DNA of 64,000 nucleotides, from the NCBI GenBank assembly GCA_002365175.1, contig DEZK01000016.1:1-64000 (forward strand), read 5' to 3'. This DNA is from Raskinella chloraquaticus (SeqCode) (GTDB taxonomy: Bacteria > Pseudomonadota > Alphaproteobacteria > Rhizobiales > UBA4765). The notes beneath the pieces were generated by a model. It searched no databases, had not been told where the DNA came from, and saw nothing but the letters and a program-made list of their open reading frames with translations. Both the position numbers and the translations under genes were made by a program. Shown in pieces: positions 26,677 to 35,403 of the stretch (position 1 is the first letter of the stretch; the number at the start of each line of letters is the position of its first letter).

Positions 26677-27732
26677 ATGAGTTTAAACCGCAAACCTCGC
26701 CTTGCGGATGTCGCCCGCGATGCAGGCGTGTCACCCGCCACCGTTTCACGGGCCATTTCGCAGCCGGAGTTGCTGTCAGGCGAAACCCTTGCCAGGGTGC
26801 GGCTCAGCGCCCAGCGTCTCGGCTACAGTCCAGATGCCGCAGCACGCGCGCTGGCCTCAGGGCGTTCCATGACGATCGGCGCAGTGATGCCAACCCTCGA
26901 TAACGGAATATTCTCCAAGGCGCTTCAGGCCATGCAGGAAAACCTCGCCGCAGCGGGTTATCAGCTCCTGGTTGCTTCGCATGACTACAACATCGCAGCT
27001 GAGACGGACGCCGTACGAACGCTCTTGGCGCGTGGCGTCGACGGCTTGTTCCTGGTCGGCGCGGAACGCGCTCCAGAAACACGGGCAATGGTGGAAGCCG
27101 CTGGCGTACCCATGGTGCTCACCTGGTGCGCCGCGCCCGGACAACCCGCCGTGGTCGTCGACAATGTCCTCGCCGGCACCCTTGCTGCTCGCCATCTGAT
27201 CGAAAATGGGCATCATCGCATCGGTGTGATCACGGGACGGCTCAAATTCAACGACCGCCAGGAAGCACGGCTGGAAGGCGTCCGAAAGGCTCTCGAAGCA
27301 GCTGGATTGACTCTGCCGCTGGCGCTGGCCTGCGAACAGCCGACGAATCTGGCGGGCGGTCGGATGGGCTGCGCCAAGCTCTTGGAGCTTGCAGAGCCGC
27401 CAACCGCAATTATCGGCGGCATTGACCTTATCGCAATCGGCTCCATGGTCGAGGCACAGGCCCGCGGCCTCTCCGTGCCAAGTGATCTCTCGATCGTCGG
27501 CATTGATGATGTCGACATGGCGGCCCATGTCTCCCCTTCGTTGACAACCGTGCATGTCCCAACGGCACTGATTGGCGCGCAGGCAGCGAAAATGATCGTC
27601 GCCTGGTTACGCAACCAGGACGTTGACAAAGCCGTCTGCCTGCCCGTGGAACTGATTGTTCGCCGGTCGTGCGGCAGAGTTCCGCAGTCGCCAAGGAGCC
27701 CTTTGTCCGGTTCGCACGGTATGGACAGTTGA
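26677..27732 (+). CDS. LacI-family transcriptional regulator
   Basis: A 351-residue LacI/GalR protein: helix-turn-helix RLADVARDAGVSPATVSRAI at residues 8-27, hinge helix region SPDAAARALASGRS, then a periplasmic-binding-like effector domain (TIGAVMPTLDNGIFSKAL, LFLVGAERAPET, GVITGRLKFNDRQEARLEG). It is divergent from the sulfonate-type ABC/HpsN operon and a candidate operator lies between them. It is most likely the repressor of that operon, with the imported compound or a pathway intermediate as inducer. Confidence 0.88.
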   Translation: MSLNRKPRLADVARDAGVSPATVSRAISQPELLSGETLARVRLSAQRLGYSPDAAARALASGRSMTIGAVMPTLDNGIFSKALQAMQENLAAAGYQLLVASHDYNIAAETDAVRTLLARGVDGLFLVGAERAPETRAMVEAAGVPMVLTWCAAPGQPAVVVDNVLAGTLAARHLIENGHHRIGVITGRLKFNDRQEARLEGVRKALEAAGLTLPLALACEQPTNLAGGRMGCAKLLELAEPPTAIIGGIDLIAIGSMVEAQARGLSVPSDLSIVGIDDVDMAAHVSPSLTTVHVPTALIGAQAAKMIVAWLRNQDVDKAVCLPVELIVRRSCGRVPQSPRSPLSGSHGMDS

Positions 27733-27847
27733 GTTTGGGGACAGGCCAACAGCAGCTTTCGGCCAACTGCTGACGTCGTGCCAGCTGTCCGCTTATTTGG
27801 TTTGAGTGCCGACAGCGGCCATTCCACTTACGGCCCCAAAGCCGAAA

Positions 27848-28225
27848 TCACTTCCCCTCCTCCGTCCCCACATCCTCCGCGATCTCCTGTTGGAGCTTCG
27901 GTCCCTTGGCGAGGCGGCGACCGAGCGCGGCCACAAAAGCATCATATAGCTCCCCGGCCTTCGCGCGAGCGGCCTGAGCGGCGGGTTCAGGTAGCGTCGG
28001 CGTCGTGGCAAGCCAGAAGCGGATGAACACAGCGAGTGTTTCCACGGCGATATCGACATCTCGCTCGAGCCTGATCATGCGGCGGTCAAGCTGATCGAGG
28101 CGCTTGGCGATCAGGGACTGCGGCTGGTCTCGACGGGCGGCGTAGTCCGCGAGCATCTTCATGATGGGTTGATCGAGATAGACCGAGATCTGCGCCTTCT
28201 TCTTGCTACGGGCCGCGGCGTTCAT
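27848..28225 (-). CDS. CopG-like protein of conjugation locus
   Basis: A 125-residue protein with a short N-terminal ribbon-helix-helix-like segment (SKKKAQISVYLDQPIMKMLADYAARRD) followed by a helical region with conserved Arg, Asp and one hydrophobic stretch (ETLAVFIRFWLATTP). Proteins of this kind are found directly downstream of traG in rhizobial and sphingomonad conjugation loci and are often annotated CopG family. Its ATG overlaps the traG stop by 4 bases. No trb genes follow, so the locus is a fragment. Confidence 0.7.
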   Translation of the reverse strand: MNAAARSKKKAQISVYLDQPIMKMLADYAARRDQPQSLIAKRLDQLDRRMIRLERDVDIAVETLAVFIRFWLATTPTLPEPAAQAARAKAGELYDAFVAALGRRLAKGPKLQQEIAEDVGTEEGK

Positions 28226-30210
28226 AGCTCAATGCCGTCATTCGGGTCGAGCGAGGCCTGCCGCGCGACATTCTGCATGAGCCGGGTCATCCGGCTGTTT
28301 CGGGTGGCGTTGTCCATGTCATCATCCTGATCGGCATCAAGCTCGAACTCGTTCCCGATCGACGGCTGCTTTTCCGCCCGCGTCACCCGGCTTAATTCGG
28401 GCTGGTGGCGACGTTCCGATCCGGTCGTATCTTCATCTGCTGGGGCATCGGTGGATTTTGGCTCCATTGGACTGGAACGCGACGGAAACGGAAACGCACC
28501 CCAATCGTCCGCCCGCCTCTGCTCTGGCGTGGCGAGCGTTGGCGGCGGCAGGAGGCGTTCCTTCAGCCTGATATCCTCATAATAACGCGCCTTCTTCGCC
28601 CGGATCGGCGGCGTGCCGGCGATCATGACGATTTCTTCGGTCGGCGGAAGCTGCATGATCTCGCCGGGCGTGAGCAGCGGCCGCGCGGTTTCCTGACGGG
28701 AGACCATGAGATGCCCGAGCCAGGGCGAAAGGCGGTGGCCGGCGTAGTTGCGCATGGCGCGCATCTCTGTGGCCGTGCCGAGCGCATCCGACACGCGCTT
28801 GGCCGTGCGCTCGTCATTCGTGGCGAAGCTGACGCGGACATGACAATTATCGAGGATCGAGTTGTTTGGACCGTAGGCTTTCTCGATCTGGTTCAGCGAT
28901 TGGGCGATCAGGAATGCCTTCAGCCCATAGCCGGCCATGAAGGCGAGCGCGCTTTCGAAGAAATCGAGCCGCCCCAACGCGGGGAACTCATCGAACATCA
29001 GAAGCAGGCGATGGCGATCGGTCTTCGCGTGGAGGTCCTCGGTCAGACGGCGGCCGATCTGGTTGAGGATCAGGCGGATCAGCGGTTTCGTACGGTTGAT
29101 GTCCGAGGGCGGCACGACGAGATAGAGCGTCGTTGGCTGCTTGCCGCCGACGATATCGCTGATACGCCAGTCGCAACGCCGCGTCACCTCGGCAACCACA
29201 GGATCGCGATAGAGCCCAAGGAAGGACATGGCGGTGGAGAGAACGCCGGAGCGTTCGTTGTCGGATTTATTCAGAAGCTCCCGCGCCGCGCTGGCGATGA
29301 CGGGGTGGGAACCACCCTCCCCGAGATGCGCTGAGGTCATCATCGCGGCGAGCGTCGATTCGATCGATCGCCTGGGATCAGAGAGAAAGGCGGCAACGCC
29401 GGCGAGCGTCTTGTCAGCCTCGGCATAGAGGACATGCAGGATCACACCAACGAGCAGTGCATGACTGGTCTTCTCCCAATGGTTCCGCTTTTCGAGGCTG
29501 CCCTCGGGGTCGACCAGGATATCGGCGATGTTCTGGACGTCGCGCACCTCCCACTCTCCACGCCGGACTTCCAGCAACGGATTGTAGGCGGAGGATTTCG
29601 CATTGGTGGGATCGAAGAGCAGCACGCGTCCATGGCAGGCACGAAAACCGGCGGTGAGTTGCCAGTTCTCGCCCTTGATGTCGTGAACGATGGCTGAGCC
29701 CGGCCAGGTCAGCAGCGAGGGCACGACGAGGCCGACGCCCTTGCCGGACCGCGTCGGCGCGAAGCAGAGCACATGTTCCGGACCATCATGACGGAGATAA
29801 CTCTCCCCGTAGCGACCCAGCACGACGCCATCATCATCGAGGAGCCCGGCCGCCCTCACCTCCTCCGTCCCGGCCCAGCGCGCCGAGCCATAGGTCTCGA
29901 CGTTCTTCGCCTCCCGCGCCCGCCAGACCGACATGAGAATCGCGGCGGTGATCGCCATGAACCCGCCGGATGCGGCGATGAACGCGCCTTCGGTGAAAAT
30001 CCCAGGCGCATAGGCGTCATAGAAATACCATCACCAGAAGAAGGCCGGCTGCGGATAGAAGGACCAACCGAGCACCATGAACCATGGCGATCCAAGCCCG
30101 GCCTGAAACCCCAGCCGCCATGCTACATACTCCGTCGCACCCCAGGTCGTCGCTAGCACGATCAGGGTAACGACAAGGATCTGGCCCCATAGGATTTTCG
30201 TGGCGGACAA
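28222..30210 (-). pseudogene. traG: Conjugal transfer coupling protein TraG with in-frame TGA
   Basis: A 662-codon VirD4/TraG coupling protein frame interrupted by one in-frame TGA at 30033-30031 (codon 60). The part before it (SATKILWGQILVVTLIVLAT to PQPAFFW) and the part after it (WYFYDAYAPGIFTEGAFIAA onward) are in the same frame, and TraG proteins have a run of Trp here, so TGG to TGA is the simplest explanation. Downstream parts are intact: Walker A APTRSGKGVGLVVPS and Walker B LLLMFDEFPALGRLDF. A TTG start at 30210 is supported by GAGG upstream. An internal ATG at 29958 could give a 578-residue form without the transmembrane N-terminus. Such a form would not be a membrane-anchored coupling protein. 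Confidence 0.85.
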
Positions 30211-30265
30211 GATGGCGTTCCTCGACAGCAATGCCATCAAGCTCAGGGGCTGGTGCCAAGGATTG

Positions 30266-30296
30266 CAAGGCTTCGCGACCGGGGGTCGCAACCTTG
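30266..30296. repeat. Imperfect hairpin upstream of traG
   Basis: CAAGG then GCGACC-GGG-GGTCGC then CCTTG: a perfect 6-bp stem (30275-30280 with 30284-30289) extended by a second 5-bp stem (30266-30270 with 30292-30296) across a small internal bulge. It is 56 bases upstream of the traG start on the minus strand and 135 bases upstream of the methyltransferase gene on the plus strand. It may be a terminator, a leader or a transfer-origin relic. Confidence 0.35.
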
Positions 30297-30430
30297 GCGA
30301 GACCAGAGAATAAAGACAGGGAAAAGCGTGGGAGGCAGCCATGGAGCAAAAATGATGGCTTGCGACCCAAACGGCCATTCGCTCCCGAAGTGCGTTTGCG
30401 CCGAAGAGGTGTATTCTCACCCGCAACACG

Positions 30431-31123
30431 ATGAGCGGGAGTTCACCTTTGCTGCCATTCTCCGATCCCGAATCCGTCGCCCGTTATGCCGAAGGTCCAG
30501 CGCGGAAAGTTCCGGGCTTTCACGATCTCCAGAAGATGACCAGCATCCTTCTGGCCGAACGCGTAAAGGACGGTGCGCATGTGCTGGTCCTCGGCGCTGG
30601 TGGTGGACTGGAGCTGAAAGTCTTCGCCGAGATGCAGGCCGGGTGGCGATTCTGCGGCGTTGATCCCTCAGCGGAGATGCTGGATTTGGCCAGGCGCACC
30701 CTCGGACCTATTGCTTCGCGCGTCGACCTTTATGAAGGGTACATCGACACCGCGCCGGTCGGACCGTTCGATGCAGCGACCTGTCTCCTCACTCTCCATT
30801 TCCTAGCGGAGGACGAACGCCGGCGCACATTGGCCGAAGTGCATCGACGCTTGAAGCCCGGCGCTCCACTTGTTGTCGCCCATCACAGCTTTCCTCAGGA
30901 AGGTGGAGAAAAAGCAAAATGGCTCGCCCGCTATGTTGCCTTTTCGGTGGCATCCGGCGCACCGCCCGCGAATGCGGAAAGTATGGTCACCGCCATGAGC
31001 GAGCGGCTGCCGGCGCTGTCCCCGGAGCAGGACGCAAAACTGCTGCGGGATGCAGGATTTGTTGACGTTGCCCAGTTCTATATGGGTTTCACATTCAGAG
31101 GCTGGGTTGCTTACAAGGCTTAA
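30431..31123 (+). CDS. Class I SAM-dependent methyltransferase
   Basis: A 230-residue methyltransferase with motif I VLVLGAGGGLELKVFAEM, the acidic strand-2 region FCGVDPSAEMLDLARRTL, motif II-like DAATCLLTLHFLAEDERRR and the motif III turn RLKPGAPLVVAHHSF. It resembles UbiE/methyltransferase-25 type enzymes; the substrate is unknown. It lies between the traG remnant and an IS3-family element and is transcribed away from traG. No neighbour suggests a pathway. Confidence 0.8.
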   Translation: MSGSSPLLPFSDPESVARYAEGPARKVPGFHDLQKMTSILLAERVKDGAHVLVLGAGGGLELKVFAEMQAGWRFCGVDPSAEMLDLARRTLGPIASRVDLYEGYIDTAPVGPFDAATCLLTLHFLAEDERRRTLAEVHRRLKPGAPLVVAHHSFPQEGGEKAKWLARYVAFSVASGAPPANAESMVTAMSERLPALSPEQDAKLLRDAGFVDVAQFYMGFTFRGWVAYKA

Positions 31124-32149
31124 CCGGTGATGCCGGCCTGGTTGAGGGGCAAACCGGGATGCTGAACAGCCGCCCTCCCATTGGAAGCCTATTGACGTTG
31201 TCCCCAAGTATGATCCAGTCGTGAGTTCGCTCTGAGGGTTGGATTTCGGGTTTGCGCGGATGGGAGCGTCGGGGTCTGGCGCGGAGCCTTTGGGGGAGCG
31301 CACCGCCAGACCCTGGCGCGGGTGGAAGGTGCTTGCGAAGGCCGAGGGCGTTTGCCAATTCAGTTTCGAGTGAGGGCGCGTGCCATTATAGTCCGTCCGC
31401 CAGATCGACAGGGCAATGCGGGCCTGCACCAGCGTGGTGAACAGCGTCTCGTTCAGGAACTCATCGCGCAACCGGCCATTGAAGCTCTCGATGAACCCGT
31501 TCTGCATCGGCTTTCCGGGCGCGATGTAATGCCATTCGACCCTGGCCTTATCCGCCCAACCGAGGATGGCGTTGGACGTAAACTCGATCCCGTTGTCGCT
31601 GACAATCATCTTCGGTTTGCCGCGTTCGATCATCAACCGGTCGGGTTCACGCGCCACCCGAACCCCGCCCAGTGAGGTGTCCGCCAAGAGCGCCAGGCAT
31701 TCGCGCGTGCAGTCATCAACGATGGTGAGGATGCGGAACCGCCGGCCGTCGGTGAGCTGATCTGACACGAAGTCCAGGCTCCAGCGCTCGTTGGGTCGCA
31801 GCGGAATCAACATTGGCGTGCGCGTCCCGATGGCCCGTTTGCGACCACCACGACGGCGAACGGTGAGCTTTTCCTCCCGATAGAGCCGGAAGAGCTTCTT
31901 ATGGTTCACGGCATGACCCTCCCGCTTGAGCAGCACATGCAAGCGCCGATAACCAAAGCGGCGGCGTTCATGCGCAATCGCTTTCATCCGCTCACGCAGT
32001 GCGGCATCATCCTGTCGAACAGTTTCGTATCGCATCGTCATCCGGCAAGAGCCGATGGTTTTACACGCCCGCCGTTCGCTCATCCCGTGGTTCGCCACAA
32101 GATGCACGACAGCTTTTCGCTCGCAGACAAACCTGTGCAGTCTGCGCAA
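30803..32149 (-). pseudogene. IS3-family transposase OrfB, damaged at both ends
   Basis: The retroviral-integrase-type DDE domain is complete: WSLDFVSDQL (first Asp), MIVSDNGIEFTS (second Asp) and GFIESFNGRLRDEF (Glu). The usual orfB start (ATGGTGACGCCC, overlapping the orfA stop) leads into a frame that is shifted by a segment of about 37 bases at 32120-32157 containing the perfect inverted repeat CGCAGAC/GTCTGCG; the remaining frame can only start at a TTG at 32149. At the 3' side the frame passes SELTTG without a stop, leaves the element at 31193 and continues about 130 codons antisense to the methyltransferase gene. Confidence 0.75.
31193..31219. repeat. IS3 element terminal inverted repeat, orfB side
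   Basis: TGACGTTGTCCCCAAGTATG and the following ATCCAGT; it pairs with the repeat at 32472-32498 over the outermost 8 bases, then CCCC, then the ATCC-GT block. Confidence 0.7.
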
Positions 32150-32167
32150 GCTTGACTGCAGCGGGCG

Positions 32168-32470
32168 TCACCATTTCTTTCCCAGTAAATCCTTCAGCGC
32201 CACATTGTCGAGCATGGCGTCGGCCAGCATCCGTTTGAGCTTGCCGTTCTCGTCTTCCAGAGCCCGAAGACGCTTGGCCTCGGACACATCCATGCCGCCG
32301 AACCTGGCTTTCCATTTGTAAATGCTGGCATCGCTGACACCGTGCTTGCGGCAAAGATCAGCGACCGAGACCCCTGCCTCGTGCTCCTTCAGGATCCCGA
32401 TGATTTGTTCTTCCGTGAATCGACTGCGCTTCATGTTCTGGTCCTCAGGTTGGGCCAGAACGAACTTCAA
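32168..32470 (-). CDS. IS3-family transposase OrfA
   Basis: A 100-residue helix-turn-helix protein: RSRFTEEQIIGILKEHEAGV, DLCRKHGVSDASIYKWKARF, then a leucine-zipper-like helix (RLRALEDENGKLKRMLADAM) and the typical end ALKDLLGKKW. It binds the element ends and is normally fused to OrfB by -1 frameshifting. This gene is intact, although its partner is damaged. Confidence 0.88.
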   Translation of the reverse strand: MKFVLAQPEDQNMKRSRFTEEQIIGILKEHEAGVSVADLCRKHGVSDASIYKWKARFGGMDVSEAKRLRALEDENGKLKRMLADAMLDNVALKDLLGKKW

Positions 32471-32471
32471 A

Positions 32472-32498
32472 CCGGATTAAGCTCCGGGGGCAACGTCA
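32472..32498. repeat. IS3 element terminal inverted repeat, orfA side
   Basis: Read on the minus strand, TGACGTTGCCCCCGGAGCTT, then AATCCGG; the outer 8 bases are identical to the other end. Confidence 0.7.
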
Positions 32499-32664
32499 TA
32501 GATGGCCCCAGCTGAGGTGCCTTGTTTTTTTGGCAGCAATGAAATGGCGCACCCGACCTGGAGGGAGGTACTCCAGCTCGACAAGCGCTAACCCGGAGCA
32601 ACCGGATTGCAATCAAACCGCAATAATTGCCATCCATATGCTTTGACGACAAATGGGGGCATTC

Positions 32665-33510
32665 ATGAAATTCATCCACCTGACCGATACACATCTCGTG
32701 CAGCCCGGTAAAAAGCTCTATGGGCTCGATCCACAAGCCCGGCTTGCTGCTGCGGTCGATGACATCAATGCCAATCATGCTGATGCTGTGCAGGTTGTGG
32801 TCACGGGTGATCTCACCCATTGGGGTGAGCCGGAAGCTTACGAGCTCTTTCGCGAAACCATGAGCAAGCTTAACCTTCCCTATGTGGTGCTGGTTGGAAA
32901 CCATGACAGGCGGGGACCTTGCCTCGCGGCCCTGAATGCCGCGCCCCGCGACAAAAATGGCTTCGTGCAGGGAACATTTGATCATCCTCAGGCACGCTTC
33001 GTCTTTCTTGATACACTGAATGAACAGAGCCATGCCGGGCAGATGTGCGACACGCGGCTGTCATGGCTTGCCGACACGCTTGCGGCGATGCCAGCAGACC
33101 GAGATTTGTGCCTTTTCATGCACCATCCGCCTTTTGCTATCGGCATTCACGATATGGACCGCATCTCGCTTGCAGAGAACCACCAGTTCCAAGAGGTGAT
33201 CACGCCTGTGATGGGGCGCATCAGGCATCTTTTCTTCGGCCATCTGCATCGTCCCGTTTCTGGCAGCTGGCTTGGTATCCCCTTCTCGACGTTACGCGGC
33301 ACCAGCCATCAGGTGTGGTTCGACATGCGTCCTGATTGCCCGCATCTCGCAAGCCATGAGCCGCCTGCTTATGGGGTGGTTCTGATGCGCGCGGAGGGAA
33401 TGGTTGTTCACACTCATGATTTCCTTGATCAAAGCCCGCGCGTGCCTTTTTCAAAGCCTGGGCAGGATGATCGCGCCTATCAGTTGGGTCCGGTTGAAGC
33501 TGTGAACTGA
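32665..33510 (+). CDS. Calcineurin-like phosphodiesterase (GpdQ/CpdA type)
   Basis: A 281-residue metallophosphoesterase with all metal-binding blocks in order: FIHLTDTHL, VTGDLTHWGE, LVGNHDRRG, MHHPPF and FGHLHRP. This spacing is that of class III cyclic-nucleotide and glycerophosphodiester phosphodiesterases (CpdA, GpdQ). ATG 32665 is chosen over the ATG at 32653 because GGGGG lies 6 bases upstream and the family begins MKFIHLTDTH. It is followed after about 80 bases by Ugp-like transporter genes, which suggests hydrolysis of an imported phosphodiester such as glycerophosphocholine. Confidence 0.88.
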   Translation: MKFIHLTDTHLVQPGKKLYGLDPQARLAAAVDDINANHADAVQVVVTGDLTHWGEPEAYELFRETMSKLNLPYVVLVGNHDRRGPCLAALNAAPRDKNGFVQGTFDHPQARFVFLDTLNEQSHAGQMCDTRLSWLADTLAAMPADRDLCLFMHHPPFAIGIHDMDRISLAENHQFQEVITPVMGRIRHLFFGHLHRPVSGSWLGIPFSTLRGTSHQVWFDMRPDCPHLASHEPPAYGVVLMRAEGMVVHTHDFLDQSPRVPFSKPGQDDRAYQLGPVEAVN

Positions 33511-33588
33511 CATCAAGCCGTCACTGATCGTTCACGGCAGTGCAACAGGAAGCTGTCACGACCTGATCAGGTTTTGGGGGCTCTGCAC

Positions 33589-34539
33589 ATGCAGAATTTG
33601 GGCTTGACCGATAGGCGTCAGCTATCTCCTGCCGCCAGGATTCATAGTGAGGCAGCCGCCGGTCCTTCGAGCCAATGGCTGCTTGCCCTCCTGCTGCTCG
33701 TCCCTTCGCTGTTGTTGCTGGCGCTGTTCACTTACGGGCCGCTGATCCAGCTTGCCTGGGACAGCCTGCTGGTGCGCACCAGCACCCGCGCTGCCCCAAG
33801 CTTTGCCGGCCTTGCCAATTACCGTGCGGTCCTGAACGATCCGTCCTTTGCCAAGGCCCTTTGGAACAATCTGCTTTTTGCCATTGGAACGCTGGTTCCA
33901 AGCCTTGTTCTGGCACTGTTTCTTGCCATGTGCATTGCTCGGTCCTCGCGCCTCAATAGCGGGCTTCGCGCGATGCTGTTCTTCCCGGTTCTGGTGCCGC
34001 TGGTTGCTGCGGCCTCGCTTTTTCTCTTTATCTTTCTGCCGGGTGTGGGCCTTCTTGACTACTACCTAGGCCGACTGATTGCGCGCCCGCCCAACTGGCT
34101 TGGCGACCCCGACATCGCGCTTTGGGCGATTGCCGGCGTCACCATCTGGAAAAATGCCGGCTATTACATGCTATTTTTTTTAGCCGGCTTACAATCCGTT
34201 CCTCCGGAAGCCTATGATGCCGCCTATCTTGATGGCGCAACACCATGGCAGCGGCTGTGGATGGTCACGCTTCCGTATCTGACGCCGACAATCGCTTTCG
34301 TCTCGATCATTGCGCTGCTGAATATCGTTACCCAGGTCGACCATGTCTTTGTGCTGACCAAGGGCGGGCCATCCGAGGCAACCAACCTGCTGCTCTTCTA
34401 CATCTATCAACAGGCTGTAGAGAGCTATGATATCGGCAAGGCATCAGCCGCTACCGTGCTGTCTCTGGTTGCACTTTTTGCAGTCACACTGCTTTCGCTT
34501 AGTACGCTCGAGCGCTCCTTTGGCGGGAATGAACTTTGA
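33589..34539 (+). CDS. Carbohydrate ABC transporter permease, UgpA/MalF type
   Basis: A 316-residue inner-membrane protein with six main helices and the family loop EAYDAAYLDGATPWQRLWMVTLPYL-like block (EAA motif). ATG 33589 is chosen because GGGGG lies 8 bases upstream; a TTG at 33574 is less likely. Its end overlaps the start of the next permease by 4 bases. The phosphodiesterase upstream points to a glycerol-3-phosphate or glycerophosphodiester importer. Confidence 0.88.
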   Translation: MQNLGLTDRRQLSPAARIHSEAAAGPSSQWLLALLLLVPSLLLLALFTYGPLIQLAWDSLLVRTSTRAAPSFAGLANYRAVLNDPSFAKALWNNLLFAIGTLVPSLVLALFLAMCIARSSRLNSGLRAMLFFPVLVPLVAAASLFLFIFLPGVGLLDYYLGRLIARPPNWLGDPDIALWAIAGVTIWKNAGYYMLFFLAGLQSVPPEAYDAAYLDGATPWQRLWMVTLPYLTPTIAFVSIIALLNIVTQVDHVFVLTKGGPSEATNLLLFYIYQQAVESYDIGKASAATVLSLVALFAVTLLSLSTLERSFGGNEL

Positions 34540-35393
34540 AGCTGTTCGAAGACGCACATCCGGCTACCCGCCACGAACTCTTGCCCAAGGCTGGGTATTT
34601 GATGACACTCGTTTTTGCGCTTGTGTGGAGTGTCCCATTCCTGTGGATGCTGGTAGCGGCCTTCCGTCCAGGCGCCTTTGGCAGCGCCGGTATGGCCTCG
34701 CTCATTCCTGATTTTGTGCCGACCTTCGCCCATTTTGCTGAAGCCTGGTTGTCGGCGGATTTCCCGCGCTACACACTGAATACGGTGATCATTGCTGGCG
34801 GCATTCTGGCCGTGCAGCTCGTTACCATTACGCTTGCGGGCTTTGCCTTCGCCCGCCTGGAATTTCCAGGCAAGCGGATCGCCTTCTATCTGTTCCTGCT
34901 GCAACTGATGCTGGTGCCGGTTGTCCTGATTGTTCCCAATCTGTCGATGATCGTCCGGCTTGGTCTCTATGACAGCCTGATGGGTGTCATGGCTCCATAT
35001 TTTGCCTCGGCCTTTGGCACTTTTCTGATGCGACAGGCATTCCGTGCCATTCCACGCGAACTAGAAGACGCAGCGCTAATCGATGGCGCCAATTGGTGGC
35101 AGCGCATCCGCTACATATACGCGCCGCTCGCGATGCCCGCATTCATTGCCTTCTCAATCGTATCAGTCACATCGCATTGGAACGAGTTTCTATGGCCGCT
35201 GATGGTCATCAACTCGCCCGATAATCGCCCTCTCACCATCGGTCTTGCGACCTTCACGCGTGGCCAGGAGGGCGCGCAGGCATGGGGGGTGATTGCTGCC
35301 GGCACCCTCCTTGTCATCCTGCCTCTGGCAACAGGCTTCCTCCTATTCCAGCGGCGCTTCGTCAATTCCTTCATCTCATCAGGCATCAAATAG
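34536..35393 (+). CDS. Carbohydrate ABC transporter permease, UgpE/MalG type
   Basis: A 285-residue inner-membrane protein; EAA loop RELEDAALIDGANWWQRIRY and a typical MalG-like C-terminus ending FVNSFISSGIK. The start is TTG in a TTGA overlap with the stop of the preceding permease gene; no ATG is better placed. It forms the channel with the UgpA-type protein. Confidence 0.88.
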   Translation: MKLFEDAHPATRHELLPKAGYLMTLVFALVWSVPFLWMLVAAFRPGAFGSAGMASLIPDFVPTFAHFAEAWLSADFPRYTLNTVIIAGGILAVQLVTITLAGFAFARLEFPGKRIAFYLFLLQLMLVPVVLIVPNLSMIVRLGLYDSLMGVMAPYFASAFGTFLMRQAFRAIPRELEDAALIDGANWWQRIRYIYAPLAMPAFIAFSIVSVTSHWNEFLWPLMVINSPDNRPLTIGLATFTRGQEGAQAWGVIAAGTLLVILPLATGFLLFQRRFVNSFISSGIK

Positions 35394-35403
35394 GAGAATG
35401 ATC

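Larger units (their letters stand above)
31193..32498 (-). mobile_element. IS3-family (IS407-group-like) insertion sequence, decayed
   Basis: About 1306 bp bounded by terminal inverted repeats that start TGACGTTG-CCCC and read inward on both sides (31193 on the plus strand, 32498 on the minus strand). It encodes orfA and orfB of an IS3 transposase on the minus strand. No perfect target duplication is seen at the flanks (CTAT left, TAGA right). orfB has a 37-bp hairpin-bearing insertion at its 5' part and lacks its own stop codon, so the copy is probably inactive. Confidence 0.8.

Noticed and set aside
30031..30033. TGA in traG as a recoded (selenocysteine or Trp) codon
   Set aside because: No recoding hairpin is seen and the other genes use TGA as a stop throughout; a nonsense mutation is simpler.
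30803..31192. C-terminal extension of the IS3 OrfB as a real fusion protein
   Set aside because: The extension lies outside the element's terminal repeat and is antisense to the methyltransferase gene.
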